A DNA stretch of 64,000 bases, taken from Chrysogorgia sp. JL179-B06. Lineage: Eukaryota > Cnidaria > Anthozoa > Scleralcyonacea > Chrysogorgiidae. The position numbers were made by a program, and so were the translations under genes. This document shows positions 29,602 through 39,367 of this stretch, piece by piece (the stretch's first letter is position 1; every line of letters begins with the position of its first letter). The notes beneath the pieces were generated by a model that did not search any database, was not told the DNA's origin, and saw only the letters and a program-made list of their open reading frames with translations. The stretch is taken from NCBI GenBank assembly GCA_035772405.1, contig JAYKKM010000505.1, positions 310,001-374,000 on the forward strand. Direction: 5' to 3'.

Positions 29602-29698
29602 CTGAAGTAATTATGGTGCCGTCTCCGATAATGACGTTGTTGCAATTTTTAACCTCCACATGGTAAACGTTCTTGCTGCTTTCCGGCTCTGCCATCAT
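29602..29698 (-). CDS. Candidate first exon encoding a RHIM-like motif
   Basis: On the minus strand ATGATGGCAGAGCC in the context GGTAATGATGG opens MMAEPESSKNVYHVEVKNCN, continues NVIIGDGTIITS, and ends at TTCAG|GTATATATG (phase 1). The core VKNCNNVIIGDGTIIT resembles the RIP homotypic interaction motif: a V-x-I-G tetrad after N-C and before D-G/N-x-x-I. RHIM motifs form amyloid-type assemblies in necroptosis and innate immunity. The Gln usual at position 2 of the tetrad is Ile here. The next exon was not found, and the nearest same-strand gene downstream is the NB-ARC/TPR locus, 9.4 kb away beyond BEL 1. Function is inference. Confidence 0.5.
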
Positions 29699-29979
29699 TA
29701 CCTAATTGTCTGATCATTAACAACAAGAATATTATAGCTTCAACGTTGAGTGAAAGTAAAAACGCAACTATATTATATAGATACAGTAAGACGTAACCAC
29801 TTCTCGGATTGCCAAACCTATTTAACCATGCAAATAGGTGCGCTTTTTTAAACAGTAACAGTGATTCATTTTTTTCTTATAGTTATAACTGTGAAATTAA
29901 AATATATCTCTGAAAGAAAGAACTTTAAAATATGTCTAGATTTATCAAAGTTTTGAAGTTTGGCATGGCGATGTTTAAT
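29699..29979. other. Presumed promoter side of the RHIM-like exon
   Basis: AT-rich, no named promoter element recognised. Confidence 0.3.
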
Positions 29980-30240
29980 GAAATATAATAAAACCAGCGT
30001 TTGCGGTTATACACCATGTTTATTTAAAGATAAAATTCGCTGAGCTTTCTTTGATAAAATTCGCGCGCCATTTCGTTGTAATTTGTTGACGTGTACAAAT
30101 AACTTTGTAATTGTTGTTTTTATCAGTTCGCATTTAGTCACGCTCTGACGAAGTCCTGAGTTTACGCGACGAAAGCTCAGCGAATTTTATCTTTAAATAA
30201 ACATGGTGTATAACCGCAAACGCTGGTTTTATTATATTTC
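29980..30240. mobile_element. Element with perfect 70-bp inverted arms
   Basis: 29980-30049 and 30171-30240 are perfect reverse complements (starting GAAATATAATAAAACCAGCG). The ~121-nt spacer contains CTGACGA (30145-30151) and the right arm starts GAAA (30171-30174), the two conserved boxes of a hammerhead ribozyme, with GTC/GAC able to pair between them. Penelope-like elements are known to carry hammerhead motifs in their terminal repeats, which makes a Penelope relic plausible. Confidence 0.8.
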
Positions 30241-30256
30241 ATATCTAGACTTGTTC

Positions 30257-30345
30257 CAAGTCTCTCTCTCTCTCTCTCTCTGTAGGAAATGACTAAAAAG
30301 GATGACTCAAAAGCACCTTTCTGTTTTTGTCTGGTCTTTATTTTG
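30257..30345. mobile_element. (CT)n followed by a TIR fragment of the 43427-44174 family
   Basis: (TC)n at 30261-30281, then GACTAAAAAGGATGACTCAA and AAGCACCTTTCTG, matching the left terminus of the element at 43427. The inverted terminus also occurs alone near 12247-12286. Confidence 0.65.
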
Positions 30346-30384
30346 GGTTAGGTTACGGTTAGGTTTATTGTTAGGTTTACAAGA

Positions 30385-30470
30385 TATATTATGATTTTGC
30401 TCAAGAACACCCAAATATTACCAATATGTAAAATCCCCAAACGTGAAATAGGCACTTTAACCCTATCTAG
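30385..30470. repeat. Arm of the 2822-3510 inverted-repeat family
   Basis: TTTTGCTCAAGAACACCCAA through CCCCAAACGTGAAATAGGCA corresponds to 3438-3500. Confidence 0.75.
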
Positions 30471-30968
30471 ACTGGGCTTTTTTGGGGTTGGGGGGCTGAA
30501 TCTGTCCACGGGCAACGTCTCCAAAACTATTAGATGTATGCCAATGAAATTTTCACAGGTTGACGGCATGGTAATTACATTTTTGTTGTCATGGCAATAA
30601 ATTGTGACGTCATTATGACGTCATCGGTAAAAAATTCGGATTAGAAGCGGTTCAAAAAAGCGTTTTTTTCAGGATTATTTCTTACTGTTCTGTTAACGTA
30701 CGTAACATATCAATTATGTCAATAAATAGATTTATCTTAATCGATATATTCTTATTTTTATTGTTTCTATTATAATGAACATTTTTTGTCGAAATTTCGT
30801 GTTAGTAGGTGTTCAGGAATACTCTAACTTTTTTAAACCTAATATTTTTTCACAATGTTTTCAGCCCATACTACCAATGCATAACTAAGAAAAGTCGTAA
30901 CATTTTAGATTCATAGCTGTGTCCATTATTGAGATATCAGCATTTAAATTCAGCGCGGGCAGATTTCG

Positions 30969-31002
<34 letters not shown>

Positions 31003-31157
31003 ATATGTTCATATTTATCTGATATCTAATATTTATATCAATATATGATAGAAAAGATATACAGAAAATAGAGACACTGTAGATTTAGCAGTACGTACTG
31101 TATGTCGCATGTGTAGAACTAGTGCACAACGTAATCGTAGCCTTTGCCCTGCCATCT
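30471..31157. other. No gene seen; contains a 34-nt poly-C run
   Basis: Non-coding. The homopolymer C tract is at 30969-31002. Confidence 0.6.
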
Positions 31158-31240
31158 GAGTTCTGGTAGCTCAAGTCAATGGTTAGAGCGTCAAACCAGA
31201 GATCAGAAGGTTGCGGGTTCGATTCTCGTCTGGGGGTCAT
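31158..31240 (+). repeat. Second tRNA-like SINE head
   Basis: A box TAGCTCAAGTCAATGGTTAG (31167-31186) and B box GGGTTCGATTCTCG (31214-31227). The T stem pairs with G-T wobbles; the anticodon stem is disrupted, so it is not a working tRNA. It is unrelated to the Ala-like family. Its antisense strand gives a well-known spurious frame (ESNPQPSDLWFDALTI). Confidence 0.65.
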
Positions 31241-31660
31241 AAACATTTTCCTGAATTTGCGTTTAAGCAAAAATTCACTAAATCGAAATAACCAAGCAGC
31301 AAGTCATTGATATTTATCTAATAACGACTTAATTTCCTACTTTAATATGTCATTAATTATTTGGGATACTTATTAATAATTAACGAAGAAAAGACAAAGG
31401 AAATCAGTGGCATGACGGTGGTTGTATATCTGAAAAATTCTGCTGATTTACATAAAATTTACTTCGACTTACTCGGCTAAAATGGCTTGAATCTTCAATA
31501 TTGTCGATAAACACGAACATGCATTTAGATGTACGAGTACCCTAAGCTAGTTACAACATTCGTGTCCTACGTGTTGTATTGGATATACAATCTCTTGCCT
31601 TCGGCTGCAGCTTGTATATATGATCACGGTCGCTCATGAGTTATGTAGCATGTAGATATA

Positions 31661-31874
31661 CAGGGTGTCCCAAAAAAAAGGCTACCTTTTCAAATTCAAA
31701 TTAGCATGTTAATTCAAGCAACCTATTGTAGTTCTTTGAAATTCATTATCGCTTTTGAACTACGAACGCGTAAAAACACACAGTTTTATACACATGGGAT
31801 ATTCAACACAATAGGTTGTTTGAATTAACACGCTCATTTGAATTTGAAAAGGTAGCCTTTTTTGGGACACTCTG
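31661..31874. mobile_element. mariner-type MITE
   Basis: Ends CAGGGTGTCCCAAAA and TTTTGGGACACTCTG, flanked by TA on both sides; inner arms AAAGGCTACCTTTTCAAATT and its complement extend the inverted repeats to about 70 bp. 214 bp, no transposase. The terminal sequence is characteristic of mariner elements. Confidence 0.88.
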
Positions 31875-32584
31875 TATAGTACTTGTTAAGGCTAGTTTCC
31901 ACTCAGGAAAATCTTCCGCAGGACCGGAACGGACAGGAAAGTTTCCTTTGTGTCAAAGTCGTTAGTTCCAACCGAGAGCTCACAAGACAAATAAAACTTT
32001 TTCCTGAGTTTCAATTTTCAAGTACGCGCAATTAGTTGACTGTAACTAATTGCAAGGACTTGAAATCCGCGGTCCAGTACGAATTGGAGGCTTAGGGGCT
32101 GTTTACATGAGGAGGGCTAGCCCTCCTCCATATAAACTACTCCTAAGAAATGGCATCTCAACGTCAACCAAGTCAGTATTTACAGTGAAATTTGAGGTTG
32201 AAATCGTCAAAATCCTATGCTAGTTAAGATCATATATCCAGTTATCCGTCACGGAGTTGATTTTCTTTGTTTTTATTATAAGGATTTTATAATTAATATT
32301 AGAGAGGAGTTAATATGTAATAGATAAACACCGAGAACGAGGGATTTATGCTGTATATCGCATAAATCCCGACGTTCGAGGTGTTTATCTGACTTATTAT
32401 TACATTGAGGAGGTTTCCATAAAGTTTTGTCGATTTTGTCCACCTTGGATAAAGATTTTCCGAGTTTTTTCTTCGTTTCTTATCTTATTAGTATTCATAG
32501 GGATGTATGGCGCATATATCCCGCGGTACATCAAAGGAAACCGACTCAATGTAATAATAAAGTCAAATACATATATGGAAAACA
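31875..32584. other. No gene; possible MITE pieces
   Basis: TAAGGCTAGTTTCCACTCAGG (31889) and GGGGCTGTTTACATGAGGAG (32095) look like single ends of short hairpin MITEs, but matching second ends were not found. Confidence 0.4.
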
Positions 32585-32640
32585 AAGGGTTCGATTCCCG
32601 GTTGGGGCAGTCACTTTTTCCATATATATGTATTTGACTA
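32560..32640. repeat. Fragment of the first tRNA-like SINE
   Basis: B box GGGTTCGATTCCCGGTTGGG and CAGTCACTTTTTCCATA match 231-270. The flanks AGTCAAATACATATATGGAA and TTCCATATATATGTATTTGAC form an inverted repeat around it. Confidence 0.65.
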
Positions 32641-32991
32641 TAAAGATTTCCGCCACCAATATAAACACATGTGAATTACAGAATTAGTAACGATAATCTC
32701 ACATGTGCCCGATTCATGATTCAATACTGTAATGTTTGTTAGGAAATGGGACTATTTTTTATATAATAAACATGAATACTTGGAAAAAAATCGCTTCATT
32801 TACAAAATACTCTTCCAGCAAGCCGTGTTTCCTACTATATACTAACTACTAAACTATAATATATTTACAAGAATTATAAAAAATAATATTATTATTTATA
32901 TTATTAATTATTAATTATATTATTATTTATATTATTAATTATAAGTGAGTGTTACCTAATACAATGGTTATATAAATTTTTTTGAAGGCAT

Positions 32992-33321
32992 TTAAGTTTG
33001 GTTCCTCTCTACCTCAACAGGGATTTTATTCCAAAGTTTCGACCCCCTATAGTGAAAGCTACTTTTTGCAGCCTCTGTTTTAGGCTTAAGATTATATGAG
33101 TGTACATTGGATGCGTTTTTAAAAATCTTTCCCGGATATGCTGGAGAAAGACTATTATAGATGTTATACATCATTACAGCCAATTGACCAGTTCTCCTAT
33201 TTTCTAAATTGGAATGGAATTTATTTCCCGTGTTGAACTGGATATCTAACTCGAATTCGCTACGCTCGTGAGATATCCTGCAGTTCAACACTCGAAATAA
33301 ACCAGTTTCATATTTCCGCAC
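32992..33321 (-). mobile_element. LINE C-terminal fragment
   Basis: The minus frame encodes RRTGQLAVMMYNIYNSLSPA, VHSYNLKPKTEAAKSSFHYR and GSKLWNKIPVEV. The HSYN..SFHYRGSKLWNKIP text is the familiar C-terminus of jockey/CR1-group LINE polyproteins. No other domain remains. Confidence 0.7.
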
Positions 33322-33560
33322 AACTGCATCTAAGGATATATGGTGAAGGAAAATTGCGAGTGCTGGAATATATACATTTTAAGACCAATACGGGATCTGC
33401 AGTTGCGAAAAAGCAACATCAAGGCCTTCCGGCTGGAATTGAACCAGCTGCGACCCTGCGATGCTAGTGCAGTGCTCTGACCACTGAGCTTAGGCACGAG
33501 TTCTACATAATAATATATAATGGTAGTATACTATTTCTATAAAAGTAGAGTGTTGCGTAG
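33322..33560 (-). repeat. tRNA-Ala-like SINE copy
   Basis: Minus orientation, same body as 2198-2481. The tRNA-like head at 33422-33490 has anticodon loop CTAGCAT (AGC) and a perfect T stem GCTGG/CCAGC with TTCAATT loop; the acceptor stem is damaged. Confidence 0.8.
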
Positions 33561-33628
33561 ACAGTGTTTTGGATATATAGCAAAGTGAAAAGGTGGTAAA
33601 CTGCCAAGATTTTCAGTGACGAAATACT

Positions 33629-33657
33629 GACGTTTTGAGCGGAGCCCTTCATCAGAG
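33629..33657 (-). ncRNA. Hammerhead-like motif downstream of Penelope-like element 1
   Basis: On the minus strand CTGATGAAGGGCTCCGCTCA is followed by AAACGTC. CTGATGA is a canonical hammerhead box and GGGC..GCTC can form helix II, but the second box is AAAA instead of GAAA, so this copy is probably inactive. Its position 3' of a Penelope GIY-YIG region fits the known placement in these elements. Confidence 0.45.
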
Positions 33658-33984
33658 TAAGACGAGATGAAATAAAATAACTGGGGCTTGTGTCACAAGT
33701 AGAAAGTAGCCAGCCAATCAAATGCACGGGAGATAAACAAACTAATAATTAATTAAAACTAATGATTAATTGAACTAATAATTAAACTAATAATTAATTA
33801 ATAATTGAGATGCGAAAAGTTAAATTATTTGCTATATTTTTACAGTCGATTAGCAAACAGACTGAGGGGGAGGGAAAAATGACAGGTCCAATATTCAAGG
33901 GGATTAGGCGATAGTAAAGCGGTGTATGAGCTAATAATAAAAAAGTTCCAAGCAAACTAAAATAACAAAATAAATTGTAGGAAA

Positions 33985-34381
33985 TTAAATAAAAGAAAAA
34001 CGTTCGTTAAGACCAAGAGGATGTGTGGTGCCAAGTTTAAAAATGAGACGGTTCTCTTGCCGTTTGCGGTTATCGTTACCATCTGAGATGGGAAGGATGG
34101 CACAGACTTTCATGTGTGAAACCAAATGGTTAGAGCTGTTGAAATGGCGGGCTACAGGTTTGTCAACATCATTGTTCCTCAGTGGAACGAAGATGTTCAG
34201 CAAACCTGTCTGAAAGGCATCGATCAGTTTCACCGATGTAGATTTTAGGGCATTTATCGCAAGAAATGCAATAAATGATGTTGGTGGACGTGCATGAAAA
34301 AGTATGACGGATTGCGATTGGGCAGGAATAACTGTAGTGGGATTGAGAAAAGGGCATGTGTGGCAGCGGGAACGGCCACAA
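33985..34381 (-). pseudogene. Penelope-like GIY-YIG endonuclease
   Basis: Frame 1 (34381-34169) has TNIIYCISCDKCPKIYIGET followed by DRCLSDRFAEHLRS: the GIY-YIG core with catalytic Tyr and Arg positions. Frame 2 (34233-33985) continues DVDKPVARHFNSSNHLVSHM, KVCAILPISDGN and ends GLNERFSFI. The nuclease nicks target DNA for Penelope-like retrotransposition (family knowledge). The frameshift makes this copy a pseudogene. Confidence 0.8.
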
Positions 34382-34382
34382 G

Positions 34383-35080
34383 ATAAAACGATTAAATCAA
34401 AAATGCAAATAGAAAACGTTCAGCGGCGAGCTACGAAATTTATACTTAGGTATCCCAAAGATATCAGTTACAAGCAACGCCTGGCCCACTTGTCAATGCT
34501 GCCGCTCGAATACAGAAGAGAGATGGCAGACCTTTTACTTCTATTCAAATCAAGAACTGGTACCTCAGCTATAAATCATCTCAGATTCTTTCAGCCAACG
34601 CGAAATCCTCGTTACAAAACCCGGAATTCAGATCCAAACAACTATGAAATTAAGTTAGCCAAGCAAGAATATTTGAGGAATTCCTATTTTTTCAGAGTGA
34701 CTGGACTATGGAATAAACTCCCCAAAGACTGCAAAAGTCTCTTAACATTTAATATTTTTAAAAATAGCTTATATAAATTTTACACTAAAAAATTTGAAAC
34801 TGAGTATGTTCTTCCGGATGGAACAGGATAGTTTTTAACCAATTTATTTTCTTTTTAACGCTACATGATGTAAATAGTTTTTATAATATTTTTTAAATAA
34901 TACTACTAGGAGTCTGATGTCAATTGGGGCATTTGCCCTGTTTCTTTCTCCTGTCGCTATTTTGTATTTATTTTAGTATTATTTTGTATTTATTTATATT
35001 GCGACAAACATATTAAATTAAAATTAAATTAAATTAAATTAAAATTAAATTAAAAAATTAAATTAAATTAAAATTAAAAA
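34383..35080 (+). mobile_element. LINE fragment nested in Penelope-like element 1
   Basis: Open frame 34383-34831 encodes IENVQRRATKFILRYPKDIS, LSMLPLEYRREMADLLLLFK and FFRVTGLWNKLPKDCKSLL, the C-terminal part of a jockey/CR1-like polyprotein, ending at TAG. The 3' end is an (AAATT)n tail at about 35015-35080. It is heavily 5'-truncated, as is usual for LINE insertions. Confidence 0.82.
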
Positions 35081-35367
35081 TGTTCCCACTGGTGCCGAGG
35101 TATTTTGTTTAAGGGCGGTATGTACTAAAGAATCATGAATGTTTTTATTATCGGTGAAAATGGCTGACGTCTCAGGATCATTTTGTAAAATGTGAAAATT
35201 CCGATTGATATTTTTAACTTTAAAATTGAAAGGATGAAACAGAGGAATTTTAACAAATGCCCCCAAATTCGACCACAAATTCCCCCAAATTCGACCACAC
35301 AATCCATCATACTTTTTCATACACACATACATACACACATACACATATAGCATCCTATATGGCTTAC

Positions 35368-35850
35368 CAGAAACTGAATTGAGCAAGTTACAGCGAATTT
35401 AAAATACAGCTGCTAGACTTGTTGCAGGGGTTACAAAATCTGAGCATCTCCCCTGTGCTTCGTAATCTTCACTGGTTGCCGGTGAGATCAAGGATTGTTT
35501 TTAAGATACTAATAATTACTTTCAAGGCTTTGCATGGCCATGCAGGCACCTGTTTATATTACTGATTTGCTAACTAAATATAAACCTACTCGTGCTTTAA
35601 GATCATCTGACCGAAATCTGCTACTTGAGTCAAAATCCGAAACGGTGACTCATGGAGACAGAACATTCTCGGTTGCAGCACCAAAACTGTGGAATTCATT
35701 ACCACAGGAAATTAGAAGCATTGATAGGCTTTCTCCTATAATTAAACTGTGATTAGTTTTATAAGTAAAATTAAGAATATATTGTTGTAAGAGCATTGAG
35801 ACTATTGTATAATGCTCATAATACGTCTTTTATTATTATTATTATCATAA
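35368..35850 (+). mobile_element. CR1-like LINE C-terminal fragment with 3' end
   Basis: One frame gives LQRI then a stop, NTAARLVAGVTKSEHLP; after frame changes come NLHWLPVRSRIVFKILIITF, KALHGHAG and GDRTFSVAAPKLWNSLPQEI. The 3' end contains TAAGAGCATTGAGACTATTG TATAATGC followed by (TTA)n. The same 3' end recurs inverted at the right edge of the window (63930-64000). Confidence 0.8.
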
Positions 35851-35942
35851 TTATTATTATACATCCAAGATGCCTATCTTAATGTAGTTAGTCTTGGTTG
35901 CAAATAGTTTATGTCTATTTCTTACAAATAAAACTCGAGTTT

Positions 35943-35944
<2 letters not shown>

Positions 35945-35985
<41 letters not shown>
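35945..35985. repeat. (ATT)n microsatellite
   Basis: About thirteen ATT units following ACTCGAGTTTTC. Confidence 0.9.
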
Positions 35986-36186
35986 GAACATATGTATAAG
36001 GAGCACGTACTATGTTTTCTGTAAACGCGACAAAGAATGGAATAACCCAGAACTAATGAACATCTAATCTGTTATTATAATATAAAATCAGTTCAAGTAG
36101 ACATTGTTAAACTACCTGTAAAAGTGAGGTTTATCATTGTAAATTAATTATTAATTATCAATAAAATGAAGTCTACATTATTATTA

Positions 36187-36455
36187 TTGTCGAAGACCGC
36201 GGTGTAACTAAGTGATTTATGGACTAAGATGATAAGTGATTTAATTAATATTATTTGATTAAGTATAACATATAATCTGCAAAACATTTCAAGCATTTCC
36301 TTTTAACATATAATCTTGGGATATAGCGTGAAGTGTAAAATGAGAGTGTGTGTGTGAGTCTATAGTCGTGACAATTAGTGAGATGTGATACAGCTAATAC
36401 AGCTACCGATCTCGGGGAAAATAAAGTGTTTTAAAAATAAAAGTGACTATGCGTG
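36187..36455 (+). repeat. 5' LTR of BEL 2
   Basis: Starts TGTCGAAG; a polyadenylation signal AATAAA lies at about 36420 (GGGGAAAATAAAGTG). The 3' boundary (near GTGTTTCA, 36455) is a guess because the 3' LTR copy is truncated. Confidence 0.6.
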
Positions 36456-36530
36456 TTTCATGTGATTCGTGAATAGTGTTTCGCGAAACCGGATTTTGAG
36501 AGAGACATCGGAGATTCGGAGAGACCGAAT

Positions 36531-37205
36531 ATGGATGATATCATCGCAGATGTACAAGCAAAAATACAACTTTTGGAATTTACGCAAAGTAAAACTGAGG
36601 CAATGGTGAAAAATGGGAAGACGTTGGCTATGGAAAGACATCAGAATGCCTTACGGCAGATAGTTGAAGACATTGACGCTTCAAAACGAAAAGTAGAGCA
36701 AGCAAAGTTTAAAGCTGGAAAAAAGGCAGAGGACGTCACTGCGTGGAGTGAAGCTATTGACAAAGCAGATGAGATGATCACGCAAGTAGGGAAGTCAATA
36801 TATGAGGTAAGATCGAACGAAGAAAGCAAAAAGAGAAAGGAAGAGGAAACAACGACAGAACGAGCTCGAGAGGAACAGTTAAAGTTTGAGAAAGCGCAAT
36901 TAGAACAGAAACTAGAATACGAGCTTAAACTCGAAGAAAGCCGCAAAAGCCAAACTCCTGCAGCTAAAGCGCCTGGTAACGAACGATTGAACACGAAGCT
37001 TCCTGAATTGAAAATAACCAAATTCAATGGGAGTTACGCAGAATGGATGCCATTCTGGAATAAATTCGAAGCTGAGATAGATGCAGCAAATTTGGCGCCG
37101 GTCACAACATTTTCCTACCTAAAAGAGTTAGTCGAACCTAAAATTAGAACGGAAATTGACGGATTACCCTTACCGAGGGGTACGAAAGAGCAAAAACCAT
37201 CTTGA
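36531..37205 (+). pseudogene. BEL 2 gag, N-terminal part
   Basis: 224 codons from a leader ATG. A long Lys/Glu-rich coiled-coil-like region (residues ~50-145, e.g. AREEQLKFEKAQLEQKLEYE) is followed by LPELKITKFNGSYAEWMPFW, the start of the BEL-type capsid (DUF1759-like) domain. A 1-nt frame change near 37170 moves the rest into the next frame. Confidence 0.85.
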
Positions 37206-38239
37206 AAAGCGAGCACGGCAAACCAAGCGAAGTGGTAAACGCTTATATACAAAACATTATGAGCTTGCCTACCATAACAGGGTCGCAACCCACAAAAGTA
37301 CACGCTTTTTACACGAAGCTTTTGTTCAACGTCCAATCGTTAGAGACCCTAGGTAAATTGCAAGATGTAAAAGGAAACGTGAGAAGCGTAATCGAAAAGT
37401 TAAAGGGGATTAAGTCAGATCTCGTGAGAGTACAAGACGAGTGGCAAGATTGGGATTTCCCACAATTAGTTAAGGCCCTAAAGAAATGGAGGGACATCAA
37501 CCCGATCGAAGCGAATGAGAAATCCAAAGAAAAGCCACCAACGACGTGGCCCAATTTCCAAACGCAAGATAAATCATCGCTACCCAGGGGGTGTGTCTAC
37601 TGTGACGACAGTAGCCACAAATCTGTCAACTGCGATAAGCTACAGGCCTCTGCAGATGAGCGGAAAAAGCACTTGGTCGTAAACCGATTGTGTTTCAATT
37701 GTACACGCAGCAAACACCGAGCGAGCTATTGTCAAAGTCGTTCTACATGTCAAAACTGCCAACGCAAGCATCACACTTCTATTTGTGACCAAAATAACTC
37801 TAAACTCTTAATAACCACTTGTGGTGAAAGTGGGCAAGTCTGTTATCCAGTGGTTTTGCTCGACGTAAACGGTGTCCGATGTCGTGCGCCACTCGACACA
37901 GGGGCGGGTAGCTCTTACGCATCTAGAGCATTGATTGATGAATTGCAAACCAACCCACGTCGAACAGAGAATCGTCGGATAGAAATGATGATTGGCGCGG
38001 TCGCCAAGCGAATTCAAATATATGGCGTTCAAGTGAAAAGTATTTTGGGTGATTTCGCACTAGATATTGAAGTCAGCAAAGTCGATCGGAACGAACTGCT
38101 ATTTTTGGACAATCCAAAATACAAAGAAATGATTTCCAAATATTGCCACTTGAATGGAGTAGAAATGGAAGACAACGATACCAAGCCAAAGCTTCCTGTG
38201 GTTTGGGTGGACACTGATGTCACCTGGCGAAGAAGTTGA
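37202..38239 (+). pseudogene. BEL 2 gag C-terminus, zinc knuckles and protease
   Basis: 345 codons. The capsid end (SEVVNAYIQNIMSLPTITG) leads to knuckles CVYCDDSSHKSVNC, CFNCTRSKHRASYC and CQNCQRKHHTSIC, then protease CRAPLDTGAGSSYASRALID with an intact DTGA site. Near 38215 about 40 residues usually found between protease and RT are missing, an internal deletion, and the frame changes. Confidence 0.88.
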
Positions 38240-39310
38240 CCTGAGAAAAGTGTTGGTAGCTCAAACCTCTCTTGCTGACTACGAGAATCTTTGTCGTCTT
38301 GACGTACTTGGATTGGAGGATTGCCCTACCGGAGACCAAAACGCTGTCTACGCCGAATTTAAAGAGCAATTGGTGAGGAGCCCCTATGGTTGGTATGAGA
38401 CAGGCCTGCCGTGGAGGGGAAATCATCCACCACTTCCGAACAACAAAACTGGCAGTTTAAACCGACTTGGTAGCCTGGTGAGAAAACTGGAAAGATCTAA
38501 CCAGATACATGTAGCCCAATACGACAGTGTGATCCAAGATCAGCTGCAAAAGGGAATTGTGGAACGTGTCGACAATCCACCAGTGAGGCGAGAATTCTAC
38601 ATTCCGCACAAGCCGGTGGTGAGAGAAGGAGCAGAGAGTACAAAACTGAGAGTGGTTTACGACGCATAGGCATGGGCCTATACGACAAAGCACATTCACT
38701 GAACGAATGTCTCAACCCAGGACCTCCACTCCAAAATCAGTTGTGGAACGTTTTGGTACGATCTCGTTTCCATCCACTCGCGTTAACGGGACACATGAAG
38801 CAAGCTTTCCTTCAAGTTAGGATTCGCCAACAAGATCGAGATGCCCTGAGGTTCCACTGGATCAAAGATCTTCACACCAACTCTGTCGAGACCCTGCGAT
38901 TCACCCGGGCGCTGTTTGGACTGGCTCCTTCGCCGTTCTTGTTGGGAGGAGTCATCCTGCAACACCTGGAGAGTTGCAGATCAACCTATCCGGACATCGT
39001 CGAAGAAATCGGAAAAAGCCTCTACGTCGACTACCTAATCAGTGGAGGGCCTAGTGAAGAAGAAGTACGACGAATAAAGTCGACAGCAACCGAGATATTT
39101 GCTAGTGGTACCTTCGAACTGCACAAATGGCACTCGAACTTGTGTGAGCTAGAATCAGCAGATTCACCTGGAGAGATAACCTACGCCAAAACGCAGTTGG
39201 GAGTTCCAAAGTGTGGGAGAAAGAAGACGACAACATTGGTATCAAGATCCCAATGGAGAAGCACGCTCTACCAAGCGAGGAATCCTTCGCAAAGTCGCGA
39301 GAATCTATGA
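38217..39310 (+). pseudogene. BEL 2 reverse transcriptase, catalytic residues lost
   Basis: Two frames (38217-38669 and 38672-39310). Finger text RREFYIPHKPVVREGAESTK is followed by a frame change near 38665. Motif A reads ALTGHMKQAFLQVRI, with His where the catalytic Asp belongs (BEL 1 keeps GDIKQAF); motif C reads YVDYLISGG, with Tyr for the second Asp. Two independent active-site losses show that the enzyme is dead. Confidence 0.88.
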
Positions 39311-39367
39311 CCCGTTGGGATTGGTGTTCCCGGTTACGCTCTGGGGGAAACTACTCTATCGGGACGC

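Larger units (their letters stand above)
33960..35390 (-). mobile_element. Penelope-like element 1, interrupted by a LINE
   Basis: On the minus strand, the post-RT linker (35300-35070: NINRNFHILQNDPETSAIF, SLVHTALKQNTSAPVG) and the GIY-YIG region (34381-33985) belong to one Penelope-like polyprotein. Between them lies a plus-strand LINE fragment (34383-35080). The RT itself is not present. A frameshift also occurs within the GIY-YIG region near 34330. Confidence 0.8.

Noticed and set aside
31085..31270. Minus-strand frame with ESNPQPSDLWFDALTI
   Set aside because: It is the antisense translation of a tRNA-like SINE head, a known recurrent spurious protein.
36641..37027. Ser-rich minus-strand frame
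   Set aside because: Antisense of the Lys/Glu-rich BEL 2 gag.
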